Shown: positions 7,957 through 18,314, counted from the first letter of the stretch. The stretch is DNA of 64,000 bases from Rhodopseudomonas sp. BAL398 (GCF_033001325.1 NZ_CP133111.1:620001-684000); one strand, 5' to 3'. Numbers and translations: made by a program. The notes: generated from the sequence alone by a model not told the origin.

Positions 7957-9015
7957 TTGGTCGGCTACAGGAAAGACGAAGACTATACCGGCACCAAGCC
8001 GGTCGAGGAGCGCCATCGCGTCGACGAGGCCAAGCTCGCGGCCTGGATGCAGGATCACGTCGAGGGCTATCAGGGTCCGCTCGAGGTTGCGCAGTTCAAG
8101 GGCGGCCAGTCCAATCCGACCTACCGGCTGACCACGCCGGGCCGCTCCTATGTGATGCGGCGCAAGCCGTTCGGCAAATTGCTGCCGTCGGCCCATGCGG
8201 TCGACCGCGAATTCAAGGTGATCGCCGCGCTGAGCAAGCAGGGCTTCCCGGTCGCCCGGGCCTATGCGCTATGCATGGACGACGCCGTCATTGGCGCGGC
8301 ATTCTACGTGATGTCGATGGAAGAGGGCCGGGTGTTCTGGGACCCGACGCTGCCGAGCCAGACGCCGGATGCGCGCTGGGCGATCTTCACCAGCAAGATC
8401 GAAACCCTGGCCAAGCTGCACAGCTATGACCCGGAGGCGATCGGGCTTGGCGATTTCGGCAAGCCGGGGAACTACTTCGGCCGCCAGGTCGATCGCTGGA
8501 CCAAGCAGTACAAGGCCTCCGAAACCCAGTCGATTCCCGAAATGGACAGGCTGATGGAATGGCTGCCGAGCACGCTGCCGGCGCAGCAGCGGGTCTCGGT
8601 GGTGCATGGCGACTACCGGCTCGACAACATGATCTTCCATGCCACCGAGCCGCGGGTGCAGGCGGTGCTGGATTGGGAGCTGTCCACGCTCGGCGATCCG
8701 ATGGCCGACTTCACCTATCTGCTGATGCAATGGACCATGCCGGGCCTCGACGACGCCGATTTCAAGGCGCTGAACATTCCCACCATGGAGCAGGCGGCGG
8801 CGATCTACTGCAAGGCCACCGGGCTCGACACCGTGCCGGATCTCAATTGGTACTTCGCCTACAACACCTTCCGGCTCGCCGGCATCACCCAGGGCATTGC
8901 CGGACGCGTCCGCGACGGCACCGCCGCCTCCGACAAGGCCAAGGAATCCGCCGCCCGCACCGTGCCGCTGGCGCAGGCCTCCTGGGCTTACGCGCAGAAG
9001 GCGGGGGCGAAGTAG
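7957..9015 (+). CDS. APH-fold phosphotransferase (ACAD10/11-, LvaA-type kinase)
   Basis: A soluble kinase-like protein, 352 residues from a TTG start with aggga 9 bases upstream. Upstream ATGs at 7858 and 7885 lie in or beside a palindromic repeat. The N-lobe contains FKGGQSNPTYRL and a YVMRRKP lysine. The catalytic loop is HGDYRLDN with H217, and the metal-binding motif is LDWELSTLGDP. These are the APH features of the kinase half of ACAD10/11 and of LvaA, which phosphorylates a 4-hydroxyacyl-CoA in levulinate catabolism. Placement right after an ACAD suggests the two act in sequence. The substrate is unknown. Confidence 0.82.
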   Translation: MVGYRKDEDYTGTKPVEERHRVDEAKLAAWMQDHVEGYQGPLEVAQFKGGQSNPTYRLTTPGRSYVMRRKPFGKLLPSAHAVDREFKVIAALSKQGFPVARAYALCMDDAVIGAAFYVMSMEEGRVFWDPTLPSQTPDARWAIFTSKIETLAKLHSYDPEAIGLGDFGKPGNYFGRQVDRWTKQYKASETQSIPEMDRLMEWLPSTLPAQQRVSVVHGDYRLDNMIFHATEPRVQAVLDWELSTLGDPMADFTYLLMQWTMPGLDDADFKALNIPTMEQAAAIYCKATGLDTVPDLNWYFAYNTFRLAGITQGIAGRVRDGTAASDKAKESAARTVPLAQASWAYAQKAGAK

Positions 9016-9094
9016 CGACGGCGTTACGGCGCGATCCGCTCGGGTCGCGCCGATCCCTCCGCACACGCGCGCGTGTCAGATCCGGACATTACCC

Positions 9095-10012
9095 TTGCCC
9101 CTGTCGCCCAACCTTCGCGGTGGCCTGTTCATGGTCGCTGCGGCGGCCGGGTTCACGATGAACGACGCGATCACCAAGACGGTGGCGTCGGAGATGAACT
9201 TCGGTCAGATCATTCTGGTGCGCGGGCTGTTCGCCATGGTGATGGTCGGCGCGCTGGCCTATTACCGGCGCGCGTTGCGCTCGCCGCGAACGCTGCTGGT
9301 GCTGCCGGTGGCGTTGCGGGTGTTCGGCGAGGTCGGCGGCACGATCTGCTTTCTCACCGCGATCGTGCATTTGCCGCTGGCCAATGTCTCGGCGATCTTT
9401 CAGGCGCTGCCGCTGGCGATCACGCTCGGCGCCGTGCTGGTGTTGCGCGAGCATGTCGGCTGGCGGCGCTGGCTGGCGATCGTGGTCGGATTCAGCGGCG
9501 TGCTGATCGTGGTGCGGCCGGGCATGGCCGGCTTCAGCGGGTTCTCGCTGTTCGCGCTGCTGTCGGTGGCATTCAGCGCGGTGCGCGATCTGGCGACGCG
9601 GCGGATCCCTGCGGAAATTCCCACGCTGTTCATCACGCTGCTGACCACAATGACGGTGACCACGGCGGGTGCAGCGGTGCTGTTTCCGCTCGGCGGCTGG
9701 CGGCCGATGTCGGCGCCGTCGGTGGGTCTGCTTGCGCTCGCCGCGCTGCTGGTGATGATCGGCTATCAATGCGTCATCATCGCGATGCGCACCGGCGACA
9801 TCTCGGCGGTGGCGCCGTTCCGCTACACCGCGCTCTTATGGGCGATGCTGCTCGGCTATCTGGTGTTCGGCGATGTCCCGGACGCGCTGATGATCACCGG
9901 CGCTTCGATCATTGTCGTCTCCGGCCTCTACACCTTCTACCGGGAGCACCAGCTCGGCCGCAAACGGCCGGTCGCCGCCACCAGTTCGGGGCCGCCGCCG
10001 GACGGGCTGTAA
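9095..10012 (+). CDS. EamA/DMT-family transporter
   Basis: An inner-membrane transporter of about 305 residues with ten predicted hydrophobic helices in two EamA repeats (GGLFMVAAAAGFTMNDAITK opens the first; IGYQCVIIAMRTGDISAVAP lies in the second). Such proteins usually export metabolites or amino acids. The start is uncertain. TTG 9095 keeps the first helix whole, while ATG 9131 would cut into it. A GTG at 9073 would give a plausible MSDPDIT leader but is one base out of frame, so a frameshift or sequencing error near 9091-9095 is possible. Substrate unknown. Confidence 0.8.
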   Translation: MPLSPNLRGGLFMVAAAAGFTMNDAITKTVASEMNFGQIILVRGLFAMVMVGALAYYRRALRSPRTLLVLPVALRVFGEVGGTICFLTAIVHLPLANVSAIFQALPLAITLGAVLVLREHVGWRRWLAIVVGFSGVLIVVRPGMAGFSGFSLFALLSVAFSAVRDLATRRIPAEIPTLFITLLTTMTVTTAGAAVLFPLGGWRPMSAPSVGLLALAALLVMIGYQCVIIAMRTGDISAVAPFRYTALLWAMLLGYLVFGDVPDALMITGASIIVVSGLYTFYREHQLGRKRPVAATSSGPPPDGL

Positions 10013-10034
10013 CCGCGTCCGGCGGCTGCCGACT

Positions 10035-10820
10035 TCAGATCGGCTTGCCCGCATAGGGCATCGACGCGGTCAGGCCGCCGTCGACCGGGATCGCCTGACC
10101 GTTGACATAGGACGCCTCGTCACTGGCGAGGAACAGGCCCATCGCCGCCAATTCGTGTGGCTGGCCGGCGCGCTTCAGCGGATTGAGCTGGCCGATCTTG
10201 TGATCGGTGCCGCGCTGCTTGGCATTGTCGAACACCGGCTTGGTCATGCCGGTCTCGATCAGGCCGGGGCACACCGCGTTGATCCGGACGCCGGTGCCCG
10301 ACAGCGAGTAGGCGGTGGTCTGCACCAGGCTGATGACGCCGGCCTTGCTGGCCGCATAGGGGTGGCCCGAGGCGCCGGATTTCAGCCCGGCCACCGAGGC
10401 GGTGCAGACGATCGCGCCGTATTTCTGTTCGATCATATGCGGCATCGCATATTTGATCGCCAGGAACGGCCCGATCAGATTGATCCGCAGCACTTCCTGC
10501 CATTGCTCGACGGTCTGCTCCTGCAGCGGCACCAGCCCGCCGCTCACGCCGGCATTGGCCCAGATCGCGTCGAGCCTGCCATAGGCCGACACCGCCTTGG
10601 CGATGAATGCCTTGACGTCCGCCTCGGAGCCGGCATCCGCCATCACCGCCTCGGCGGTGCCGCCGGCCTTGCGCACCAGTTCGACGGTCTCGTTGACGGC
10701 GTCGCTGCGATCGACTGCAATGAGTTTCGCCCCTTCCTGCGTGAACAGCAGCGAAGCGGCGCGGCCAATGCCGCTGCCGGCGCCGGTGATGATAACGGAT
10801 TTGCCTGCGAGGCGACCCAT
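10035..10820 (-). CDS. Short-chain dehydrogenase/reductase
   Basis: A 261-residue NAD(P)-dependent oxidoreductase. Classical SDR motifs are present: the cofactor loop TGAGSGIG near residue 12, the NAG motif (WANAGVSGG), and the catalytic YxxxK (YAASK). The C-terminus MSYAGKPI-like tail is short. An Asp after beta-2 (VDRSD) suggests preference for NAD. The gene faces the opposite way from its neighbours but lies within the acyl-CoA gene group, so it may oxidise a hydroxyacyl intermediate. Substrate not determinable. Confidence 0.85.
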   Translation of the reverse strand: MGRLAGKSVIITGAGSGIGRAASLLFTQEGAKLIAVDRSDAVNETVELVRKAGGTAEAVMADAGSEADVKAFIAKAVSAYGRLDAIWANAGVSGGLVPLQEQTVEQWQEVLRINLIGPFLAIKYAMPHMIEQKYGAIVCTASVAGLKSGASGHPYAASKAGVISLVQTTAYSLSGTGVRINAVCPGLIETGMTKPVFDNAKQRGTDHKIGQLNPLKRAGQPHELAAMGLFLASDEASYVNGQAIPVDGGLTASMPYAGKPI

Positions 10821-10984
10821 GCGTTGCTCCCTGATTGATTGTTCCGCGGCGGCGTTTGCCGTCTTGCGGAATTCCAGATGTGCTGGAAAATGCTTGCGAA
10901 GATGGACTTGTCAGCCACAAGTGACTTGAGGCCATCACCGCTCTGACGTACAGCGACTTGAAACAGGATTGAAGGGTTTTCTGC

Positions 10985-11740
10985 ATGTCCAATGCCGCGC
11001 CGCCCGCAGCCGACAAACCGTTCGTCGCACAGCATTCCGTTCCCGCCGGCGTAGTCGCGACAAGATGGTGGTGGGTGCGCCACGCGCCGGTGCGCAATGA
11101 TGGCGGCAATATCTACGGCCAGAAGGACATGGATTGCGATTGCAGCGACCGCGTGGTGTTCGACGCCGTCGGCAAGGTGCTGCCGCGTAACGCGGCGTGG
11201 TTTTCCAGCAATCTGAAACGCACGCATCAGACCGCCGCCGCGATCTGGGCCGCGGGATTTCCGCAGCCGAACGAGATGCGGCACGAGCCCGATCTGGCCG
11301 AGCAGCATCTCGGCGACTGGCAGGGCCTCAACCGCGCGGCGTTCTTTGCCAGCCGTCCGATCGCGGTCGGCAGCTACTGGTTCGCGCCGATCGACGAGCC
11401 GTCGCCGAACGGCGAAAGCTTCTTGGATCTGTACAACCGCGTCCGCCGCGCGATCGAGCGCATCAATATCAGCCATGCCGGTCAGGACGTCATCGCGGTG
11501 GCGCATGGCGGCACCATCAAGGCGGCGATCGGCCTCGCGCTGAACGATCAACCTGATCGGGGGCTGGCCTTCACCATCGACAATTGCTCGATCACAAGGC
11601 TCGACCATCTTGCCAGCGACGGCCATGCCGGCTGGCGGATTCCGATGGTCAACCAGCAGCCCTGGATCGCCGACGCCTCGCACGCGGCGATGCATCAGCC
11701 GGCCGGCCCTGAGCTGGCGACGCCGACCAAACTCGCCTGA
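10985..11740 (+). CDS. Histidine phosphatase family protein (phosphoglycerate-mutase-like)
   Basis: A 251-residue protein with the RHG-type phosphatase motif as WVRHAPV (the His is the phospho-acceptor), a second conserved region SSNLKRTHQTA, the acidic EQHLGDWQG, and the second active-site histidine in VAHGGTIKAAIG. It removes phosphate from a small molecule or a protein. It lies 51 bases before an SDR gene in the same direction. In this neighbourhood a phosphatase next to an APH-type kinase and an ACAD is of interest, but the substrate is unknown. The upstream 160 bases separate it from the divergent SDR. Confidence 0.85.
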   Translation: MSNAAPPAADKPFVAQHSVPAGVVATRWWWVRHAPVRNDGGNIYGQKDMDCDCSDRVVFDAVGKVLPRNAAWFSSNLKRTHQTAAAIWAAGFPQPNEMRHEPDLAEQHLGDWQGLNRAAFFASRPIAVGSYWFAPIDEPSPNGESFLDLYNRVRRAIERINISHAGQDVIAVAHGGTIKAAIGLALNDQPDRGLAFTIDNCSITRLDHLASDGHAGWRIPMVNQQPWIADASHAAMHQPAGPELATPTKLA

Positions 11741-11791
11741 ATTACACCTGCAACCGGCATAGTGCCGCAAAAATACTTGAGGGAGAAACGC

Positions 11792-12559
11792 ATGACCTTG
11801 TTCGACATGACCGGAAAAGTGGCGGTGATTACCGGCTCGTCGCGCGGCATCGGCCGCGCCATCGCCGAGCGGATGGCCGAGCATGGCGCCAAGGTGGTGA
11901 TCTCGTCGCGCAAGCAGGATGTCTGCGATGCCGTGGCGAAGGAGATCAATGACAAATACGGGGCCGGCAAGGCGGTGGCGATCGCCGCCAATATTTCCAG
12001 CAAGGAGAATCTGCAGAACCTGATCGACGAAAGCAACCGCGCCTACGGCAAGATCGACGTGCTGGTCTGCAACGCCGCGTCGAATCCCTATTACGGCCCG
12101 CTCGGCGGGATTTCCGATGATCAGTTCCGCAAGATCCTCGACAACAACATCGTCGCCAACAACTGGATTATCAGCATGGTGGCGCCGCAGATGATCGAAC
12201 GCAAGGACGGCTCGATCATCATCGTGTCGTCGATCGGCGGCTTGAAGGGCTCGACCATTCTGGGCGCCTACGCGATCTCCAAGGCGGCCGACATGCAGAT
12301 GGCGCGCAACCTCGCTTGCGAATACGGCCCGCACAATGTCCGGGTCAATTGCATCGCGCCCGGCCTGATCAAGACCGATTTCGCCAAGGCGCTGTGGGAC
12401 AATCCGGAAAACTTGAAGGCCTCGACCGCGCGCTCGCCGCTGCTGCGGATCGGTACGCCCGACGAGATCGCCGGCGCCGCGGTGTTCCTCGGCTCCGCCG
12501 CCGGTGACTTCATGACCGGCCAGTCGATGGTGATCGACGGCGGCGCCACGATCAGCTGA
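11792..12559 (+). CDS. Short-chain dehydrogenase/reductase
   Basis: A 255-residue SDR. The ATG at 11792 follows gagggag at good spacing; the earlier in-frame start adds ten residues without a ribosome site. Motifs: cofactor loop TGSSRGIG, NAAS (CNAASNP), YAISKAA catalytic Tyr/Lys, and the C-terminal SMVIDGGATIS typical of the FabG-like group. The Arg in the cofactor loop and the SSRK after beta-2 suggest NADPH. It follows the histidine phosphatase and may be co-transcribed with it. It is distinct from the other SDR at 10035. Confidence 0.87.
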   Translation: MTLFDMTGKVAVITGSSRGIGRAIAERMAEHGAKVVISSRKQDVCDAVAKEINDKYGAGKAVAIAANISSKENLQNLIDESNRAYGKIDVLVCNAASNPYYGPLGGISDDQFRKILDNNIVANNWIISMVAPQMIERKDGSIIIVSSIGGLKGSTILGAYAISKAADMQMARNLACEYGPHNVRVNCIAPGLIKTDFAKALWDNPENLKASTARSPLLRIGTPDEIAGAAVFLGSAAGDFMTGQSMVIDGGATIS

Positions 12560-12562
12560 GAT

Positions 12563-12690
12563 CGTGTCCCGGACGCGGTGCAGCGCGGTGCGCTGCTCCG
12601 CAGAGCCGGGACCCCGCTTCTTAACCGGGGCCCCGGATCAGCTGCGCACCACGCTGCAAGAGCAGCGCGTTGCGCAGCATCCGGGGCACG
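12563..12690. repeat. Imperfect long palindromic intergenic repeat
   Basis: The two ends are near-inverted copies (cgtgtcccggacgcggtgca at the left; tgcgcagcatccggggcacg at the right) with internal GC-rich inverted segments. It occupies nearly the whole gap between two convergent genes. This looks like a bacterial interspersed mosaic-type element of Bradyrhizobium-related genomes, and it may also act as a bidirectional terminator. Confidence 0.65.
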
Positions 12691-12698
12691 GGAGCTTG

Positions 12699-13943
12699 CT
12701 ACTCCACCGCCGCATAGACCATGCCGCGCAGCAGATTGCGGAAATATTCGCGCTGGCCCGGGCCTTGCGACATGAACACCGCGAACATCTCCTCGGCCGG
12801 ATCGATCCAGAAGAAGGTGCCGGCGATCCCGCTCCAGAAATACTGCCCGGTCGAGCCGGCGAATGGCGCGATGCCCGGTTCGGTGCGCACCGCGAAGCCG
12901 AGGCCGAAGCCATGGCCTGGCGGCAGGATGTAGTTGTCGGGCGGGATGTGGCTTTCCAGATGGTTGGCCGCCATCAGCTCCAGCGTCTTGCGGCCGATGA
13001 TCCTGGTGCCGTCCAGCGTGCCGCCATTGAGCAGCATCTGGCAGAACCGCGCATAGTCCATCGTGGTCGAGACCAGGCCGCCGCCGCCGGAGTGGATCGC
13101 CGGCTGTTCCAGCATGTCGAACAGCTTCACCTTGTCGCCGGTCCACGGATCGGTCGCAAACGGCTGGGCGAGGCGGCCGGCGTTGGCGGCGTCGGCGTGG
13201 AACGCGGTCTCGGCCATCTGCAGCGGCGCCAGCACGCGCGCGGTCAGCAGCGCGCCGAGGCTCTGGCCGGTGATCACTTCGAGCACGCGGCCCAGAATGT
13301 CGGTGGAGCGGCTGTAGTTCCACGCCGCGCCGGGCTGGCACAGCAGCGGCAGACCGGCGACCAATTTGGCGTGCTCGGCGCTGCTGATCTTGCGGCTGCC
13401 GAGCCGGGCCTTCTGATACATCTGATGGATCGGGCCGTTGCCGGTGTGCTCATAGGTGATGCCGGAAGTGTGGCGCAGCAGATCCTGGATCGTGATCGGT
13501 CGCTCCAGCGCGACCAGCTCCAGCTTGCCGCCCTTGTCGACGCCGACCTTGGTGTCGGCGAATTCCGGAATGTATTTCGCCAGCGGGGCGTCGAGCAGCA
13601 ACTCGCCGTCCTCAACCAGCTGCAGGGTCGCGATCGAGACGATCGGCTTGGTCATCGAAAAGATCCGGAACAGGCTGTCTTGCGCCATCGGCGCGTCGAC
13701 GGCCGGGTCCTGCTTGCCCAGCGCCTCGAACCAGCCGATCTGGCCGCGCCGCGCCACCAGCATGGTGACGCCGGGCGTGGTGCCCTTGTCGATCTCGCGT
13801 TTGAGGGCATCGGACATCTTCTGCAACCGCGTGGACGACAGGCCCAGGCTTTCCGGCTTGGCGTGCGGCAGCGCCGGCGTTTGCGGCGCGGCGGATTGGG
13901 CGGCGGCTTTGGCGGTCACTTGAGCAGACGCTTGAGCTGACAT
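12699..13943 (-). CDS. Beta-lactamase-fold serine hydrolase
   Basis: A 414-residue hydrolase of the class C beta-lactamase/penicillin-binding-protein fold. The ATG at 13943 begins an Ala/Gln-rich leader of about 30 residues with no clear signal peptide. The nucleophile motif SMTK has Ser96 and Lys99, the second motif is WNYS with Tyr210, and HSGGGGLVST replaces the K[ST]G box. EstB-like esterases and 6-aminohexanoate-type hydrolases share this pattern. Antibiotic resistance should not be assumed. The frame stays open upstream through the antisense of tuf, but that is an artefact of codon bias. Confidence 0.85.
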   Translation of the reverse strand: MSAQASAQVTAKAAAQSAAPQTPALPHAKPESLGLSSTRLQKMSDALKREIDKGTTPGVTMLVARRGQIGWFEALGKQDPAVDAPMAQDSLFRIFSMTKPIVSIATLQLVEDGELLLDAPLAKYIPEFADTKVGVDKGGKLELVALERPITIQDLLRHTSGITYEHTGNGPIHQMYQKARLGSRKISSAEHAKLVAGLPLLCQPGAAWNYSRSTDILGRVLEVITGQSLGALLTARVLAPLQMAETAFHADAANAGRLAQPFATDPWTGDKVKLFDMLEQPAIHSGGGGLVSTTMDYARFCQMLLNGGTLDGTRIIGRKTLELMAANHLESHIPPDNYILPPGHGFGLGFAVRTEPGIAPFAGSTGQYFWSGIAGTFFWIDPAEEMFAVFMSQGPGQREYFRNLLRGMVYAAVE

Positions 13944-14028
13944 GGGGGGCTCCCGTTGATCTTGTTGTTTGCAGGTCCGGATCGGTGTCATCGGCCTGTT
14001 ACATGCAGATTGGCCCATAACTTCCGGC

Positions 14029-14057
14029 TTGAACAGGGTGGCTTTCCGCAGTAACCA
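14029..14057 (+). promoter_or_regulatory. Candidate promoter for the first tuf gene
   Basis: TTGAAC (14029-14034), a 17-base spacer and TAACCA (14052-14057), about 50 bases before the tuf start. The -35 is good and the -10 is weak. Confidence 0.3.
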
Positions 14058-14105
14058 GCCGCGGGTTTGGCCGCGCAAAATGCGGGCCGCGAAGGATGGA
14101 AATCG

Positions 14106-15296
<1,191 letters not shown>

Positions 15297-15334
15297 TCGA
15301 CGCGACGCTTCGCAAGCTGCAAGCGATTGACGAC

Positions 15335-15364
15335 GGCGCAAGTGCGGTACGCCGCACTTGCGCC
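15335..15364 (+). terminator. Strong hairpin after tuf copy 1
   Basis: A perfect 13-bp stem (15335-15347 with 15352-15364) with a TACG loop, 38 bases after the tuf stop. No T-run follows, so it may be a transcript-stabilising or Rho-assisted end rather than a classical intrinsic terminator. Confidence 0.6.
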
Positions 15365-15388
15365 CGGTGTGCCGGCGCTGACTATCGG

Positions 15389-15673
15389 ATGATGGCCCGG
15401 CGCTGGCTATTAGTCATTCTTGGTTCGATCTTGCTGACCGCGGGGGCGATTGCCGACGGCTCGGCCGCTTGTCCGGATCGCCCGCCCCGCAAGGGTTGCG
15501 GCTGCAAGGGCGGCCCGGGCTATCGTGCTCCGGACGGTCATTGCGTCGGCTTCAGAGAGCTCAACAAGGTCTGCGGCCAGCCGCCCACGGCATGCGTGTT
15601 CGAGAATGCGCCCGGAGCAGGGGCCAATCGCGAATGTGCGTTGAAACGACGTTCGAAGCCAGCGGCGAAATAG
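15389..15673 (+). CDS. Small secreted Cys-rich protein of unknown function
   Basis: A predicted 94-residue protein beginning with a signal peptide (MMARRWLLVILGSILLTAGA) and a mature part with seven cysteines (CPDRPP, GCGCKG, HCVGF, VCGQ, ACVF, ECAL) and a basic tail. It would be exported and probably disulfide-bonded. The reading frame has normal GC3 codon use, and the signal peptide makes it more than a chance frame. It stands alone between the tuf hairpin and the convergent chemoreceptor gene. I do not recognise a family. Confidence 0.6.
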   Translation: MMARRWLLVILGSILLTAGAIADGSAACPDRPPRKGCGCKGGPGYRAPDGHCVGFRELNKVCGQPPTACVFENAPGAGANRECALKRRSKPAAK

Positions 15674-15720
15674 CCTGCCCGCCGCGGCTTTGAAGCGTCG
15701 GTCCCGTCGATCTTTTACAC

Positions 15721-17679
15721 TCAGGCGGCGCGGACCTCGCGCAGGAACGCTTCGACCTGGGTCCGCAGCGTATCGCCGTTGCGCGACAGTTCGGTAGAGG
15801 AGTCGACCACCCGGCCGGCGGCTTCGCCGGTCAGATGGGCGGCCCTGGTGACGCCGACGATGGTCTGCGAGACCTCGCTGGTGCTGCGCGCCGCCTCGCT
15901 GACATTCTGGGCGATCTCGCGGGTGGCGGCGCTTTGCTCTTCGACCGCCGAGGCGATCGCGGAGGCGATTTCGCTGACCCGGCTGATCGTCGAGGTGATG
16001 CCGCCGATCGATTCGACCGAGACCTGCGTGGCGCTCTGGATCGCCGTCACCTGGGCGGAAATCTCATCGGTGGCCTTCGACGTCTGGGTCGCCAGCGCCT
16101 TGACCTCGGCGGCCACGACGGCAAATCCGCGCCCGGATTCGCCGGCGCGCGCGGCTTCGATGGTGGCGTTGAGGGCGAGCAGATTGGTCTGCGCGGCGAT
16201 CTCGCTGATCAGCTTGACCACATCGCCGATGCGTTGCGCCGCTTCCGCCAGGTGGTTGATCTGGGCGTTGGTATCGTTGGCCTGGTCGAGCGCCGAGCCC
16301 GACACCTTGGCGGATTCATTGACCCGTTGGGCGATCTCGTTGACCGAGGCGTTGAGCTCTTCGATTGCCGCGGCCACCGCCTGGGCATTCTGCGTCGCGA
16401 CTTCCGAGGCCGCGGCGACGGCGGTGGTCTGGCCGACCGATTCGGTCGCGGTGTCGGCCATCGACTGCGCGGTGCTGCGCAGTTCGACCGCGGCGGTTCC
16501 GACCGCGGCGACGACGCTGCCGACGCCGTCTTCGAACCGGGTCGCCAGCCCCTGCAGGGTCTTGCGCCGATCAGCCTCGGCCTGGCTGCGCTGCTGTTCC
16601 TGGGCGGCGCGCAGGCCGGAGGTCTCGGCGAGGCCGTCCTTGAACACCTCGACGGCACGGGCCATCGAACCGATCTCGTCGCTGCGCTGCGCGCCGGGGA
16701 CGACGACATTGAGGGTGCCGGCCGAAATCTGGTTCATCGCCTCTTCCAGCTTGCGGATCGGCTGACCCAGGCTGCGGCCAAGCCAGGCTGCGATCAAAGC
16801 GGCGATCAGCACGGCGATCGCGGTGACGGCCGCGAACCAGACCATGGTCTGGTGGGCCAGGGCCAGGTAACCGCTGGTATCACGGACGATTTCCACCACC
16901 GCGACGGGCCGGCCGGAGAAGTCCTTGATCGGCCCATAGCTGCGGGCGAGGGGGCGTCCCTGCGGATCGCTGGTCTGGATAATGGTTTCGGTCAGGGCGC
17001 GCTGGAGCAGAGCTTCGGACGGCCCCGGTCCCGTCAAGGTGGTCGCCAAGGTCTTGCTCGTGCCGCCGGTCAGCTGGTGGATGGCGATATCGATGCCGAA
17101 GCGCGACTTCATAGTTTCGACGAACGTCTTGCCGAACGGGGCGCCGATATCGACAGTTCCCAGCATCGTCGCGCCGTCCATGATCGGCGCGGTGCCGAAC
17201 ACGTTCAAGGCGTCGCGGCCGGCTTCCACGCCGCCGATCGCCGTCTTGGTCGCGAAGGCCTGCACGATCATCTTGCGGCGGCTCGTCACATTGTCCCCGA
17301 AGACCTTGGGATTGTGGACGCGCGCCAGTGTCACGCCCGGCGGGATCTGGATGGTGATCAATTCGAGCCCGAGCGGCTTCATGTCGCGCAGCGTCTCATC
17401 GAACAGCTTGAGCACGCCATTGCGGTCGCCGGCACGCACCAGATCGCGCAGCTGCGGCATGGTTGCCAGCGCGTTGCTGACCACCAGCGCCTTGCGGGTC
17501 TCGCCTTCCAGTCCCGCCAGCATATTGTCGTAATCAGACTGCAATTCGCGCTCGAGCGCGAGGTTGACGGCGACCTGCTGACGCCAAATGCCGAAGCCGG
17601 CCAGTGCTGCGCAGGAGACTGCCCCCACCAGGGAAATCGCCACCATGATGCGAACCGAGATCGACTTGATGTTGAGCAC
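15721..17679 (-). CDS. Methyl-accepting chemotaxis protein with periplasmic sensor domain
   Basis: A 652-residue chemoreceptor that feeds signals to CheA/CheW. The GTG start has ggagg six bases upstream. TM1 is at about residues 9-30 and TM2 at 278-300. Between them lies a periplasmic domain of about 245 residues that looks like a double-Cache (dCache_3-like) sensor ([29 protein letters not shown]). A HAMP domain follows (about 300-355), then the signalling coiled coil with the conserved tip ([20 protein letters not shown]). The ligand is not readable. It separates tuf from tRNA-Trp, where in many relatives there is no gene. Confidence 0.93.
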   Translation of the reverse strand: MLNIKSISVRIMVAISLVGAVSCAALAGFGIWRQQVAVNLALERELQSDYDNMLAGLEGETRKALVVSNALATMPQLRDLVRAGDRNGVLKLFDETLRDMKPLGLELITIQIPPGVTLARVHNPKVFGDNVTSRRKMIVQAFATKTAIGGVEAGRDALNVFGTAPIMDGATMLGTVDIGAPFGKTFVETMKSRFGIDIAIHQLTGGTSKTLATTLTGPGPSEALLQRALTETIIQTSDPQGRPLARSYGPIKDFSGRPVAVVEIVRDTSGYLALAHQTMVWFAAVTAIAVLIAALIAAWLGRSLGQPIRKLEEAMNQISAGTLNVVVPGAQRSDEIGSMARAVEVFKDGLAETSGLRAAQEQQRSQAEADRRKTLQGLATRFEDGVGSVVAAVGTAAVELRSTAQSMADTATESVGQTTAVAAASEVATQNAQAVAAAIEELNASVNEIAQRVNESAKVSGSALDQANDTNAQINHLAEAAQRIGDVVKLISEIAAQTNLLALNATIEAARAGESGRGFAVVAAEVKALATQTSKATDEISAQVTAIQSATQVSVESIGGITSTISRVSEIASAIASAVEEQSAATREIAQNVSEAARSTSEVSQTIVGVTRAAHLTGEAAGRVVDSSTELSRNGDTLRTQVEAFLREVRAA

Positions 17680-17751
17680 TGGAAGCCTCCGCGAGGTAAC
17701 TGTTTGTTAATATTGGCTGTATTTTACCTTCGAGGTGTCAACTTTCACTTA

Positions 17752-17778
17752 AACTGAGCTATTGGCGAACTGAGCTAT
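17752..17778. repeat. 11-bp direct repeat upstream of the chemoreceptor
   Basis: AACTGAGCTAT occurs at 17752-17762 and again at 17768-17778, in the spacer between the chemoreceptor start and tRNA-Trp. It may be a local duplication or a regulator site. Nothing more can be said. Confidence 0.4.
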
Positions 17779-17903
17779 GGGTGCCGCGCCGCTTCCCATG
17801 AGCCAATTCGGCATTGTCGCTACGCCAGGTCGGCTCTGGCGGGTCGCGACCCGAGCCGGAGCTCGGCGTCCCCAAAATCCGGCATTTTGCCCAAAAGGGG
17901 GAC

Positions 17904-17932
17904 GTGACGGCGGCGAAACGGTTCGCTATAGA
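17904..17932 (+). promoter_or_regulatory. Candidate promoter for tRNA-Trp
   Basis: GTGACG (17904-17909), a 17-base spacer and TATAGA (17927-17932), 11 bases before the tRNA. The position and -10 fit a stable-RNA promoter; the -35 lacks the first T. Confidence 0.5.
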
Positions 17933-17943
17933 GTGCGGCCAAT

Positions 17944-18019
17944 AGGGGTGTAGCTCAGTTGGTAGAGCACCGGTCTCCAAAACCGGTTGTCGTAGGTTCG
18001 AGCCCTACCGCCCCTGCCA
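17944..18019 (+). tRNA. tRNA-Trp (anticodon CCA)
   Basis: A 76-base cloverleaf with encoded 3' CCA. The acceptor stem AGGGGTG pairs with CGCCCCT, the D-arm is TAGCTCAGTTGGTAGAGCA, the anticodon arm is CCGGTCTCCAAAACCGG with CCA at its centre, and the T-arm contains GGTTCGAGCC. It lies just upstream of secE-nusG, the common arrangement in proteobacteria. Confidence 0.98.
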
Positions 18020-18102
18020 GCTCCTTGATTCGGCTTCCATTTTGATTCGCGCCCGGGCCGGCCCGGAGCCCCCGCGACGGACGCCTGGCGATGCCGGCGA
18101 CC

Positions 18103-18130
18103 TTGACCTTTGCCCCAACTCGCCCTAGAA
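18103..18130 (+). promoter_or_regulatory. Candidate promoter for secE-nusG
   Basis: TTGACC (18103-18108), a 16-base spacer and CTAGAA (18125-18130), about 185 bases upstream of secE. The -35 is a near-consensus alphaproteobacterial sigma-70 element. The rest of the 295-base gap after tRNA-Trp shows no gene. Confidence 0.45.
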
Positions 18131-18314
18131 AGCGGCACTCGCTGTCGGCCCGCTTTGACGGATCTCCGACGCGGCTTTGATTTCCCGAAACAAAAGAGCC
18201 CGCTTGTCGGCTCATCCTTGGCGAAGGGGTTCCTTGGCAAAGGGTTGGGCGCAAGAGGGCTGTTTGGATTCCTTGAAACCGACAATCGTCTGACGACGGA
18301 CGCGGATCATCACG

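Noticed and set aside
12699-13943. Serine hydrolase as an antibiotic-resistance beta-lactamase
   Set aside because: The SMTK and YxS motifs fit a wide esterase/peptidase family, and there is no clear signal peptide or resistance context.
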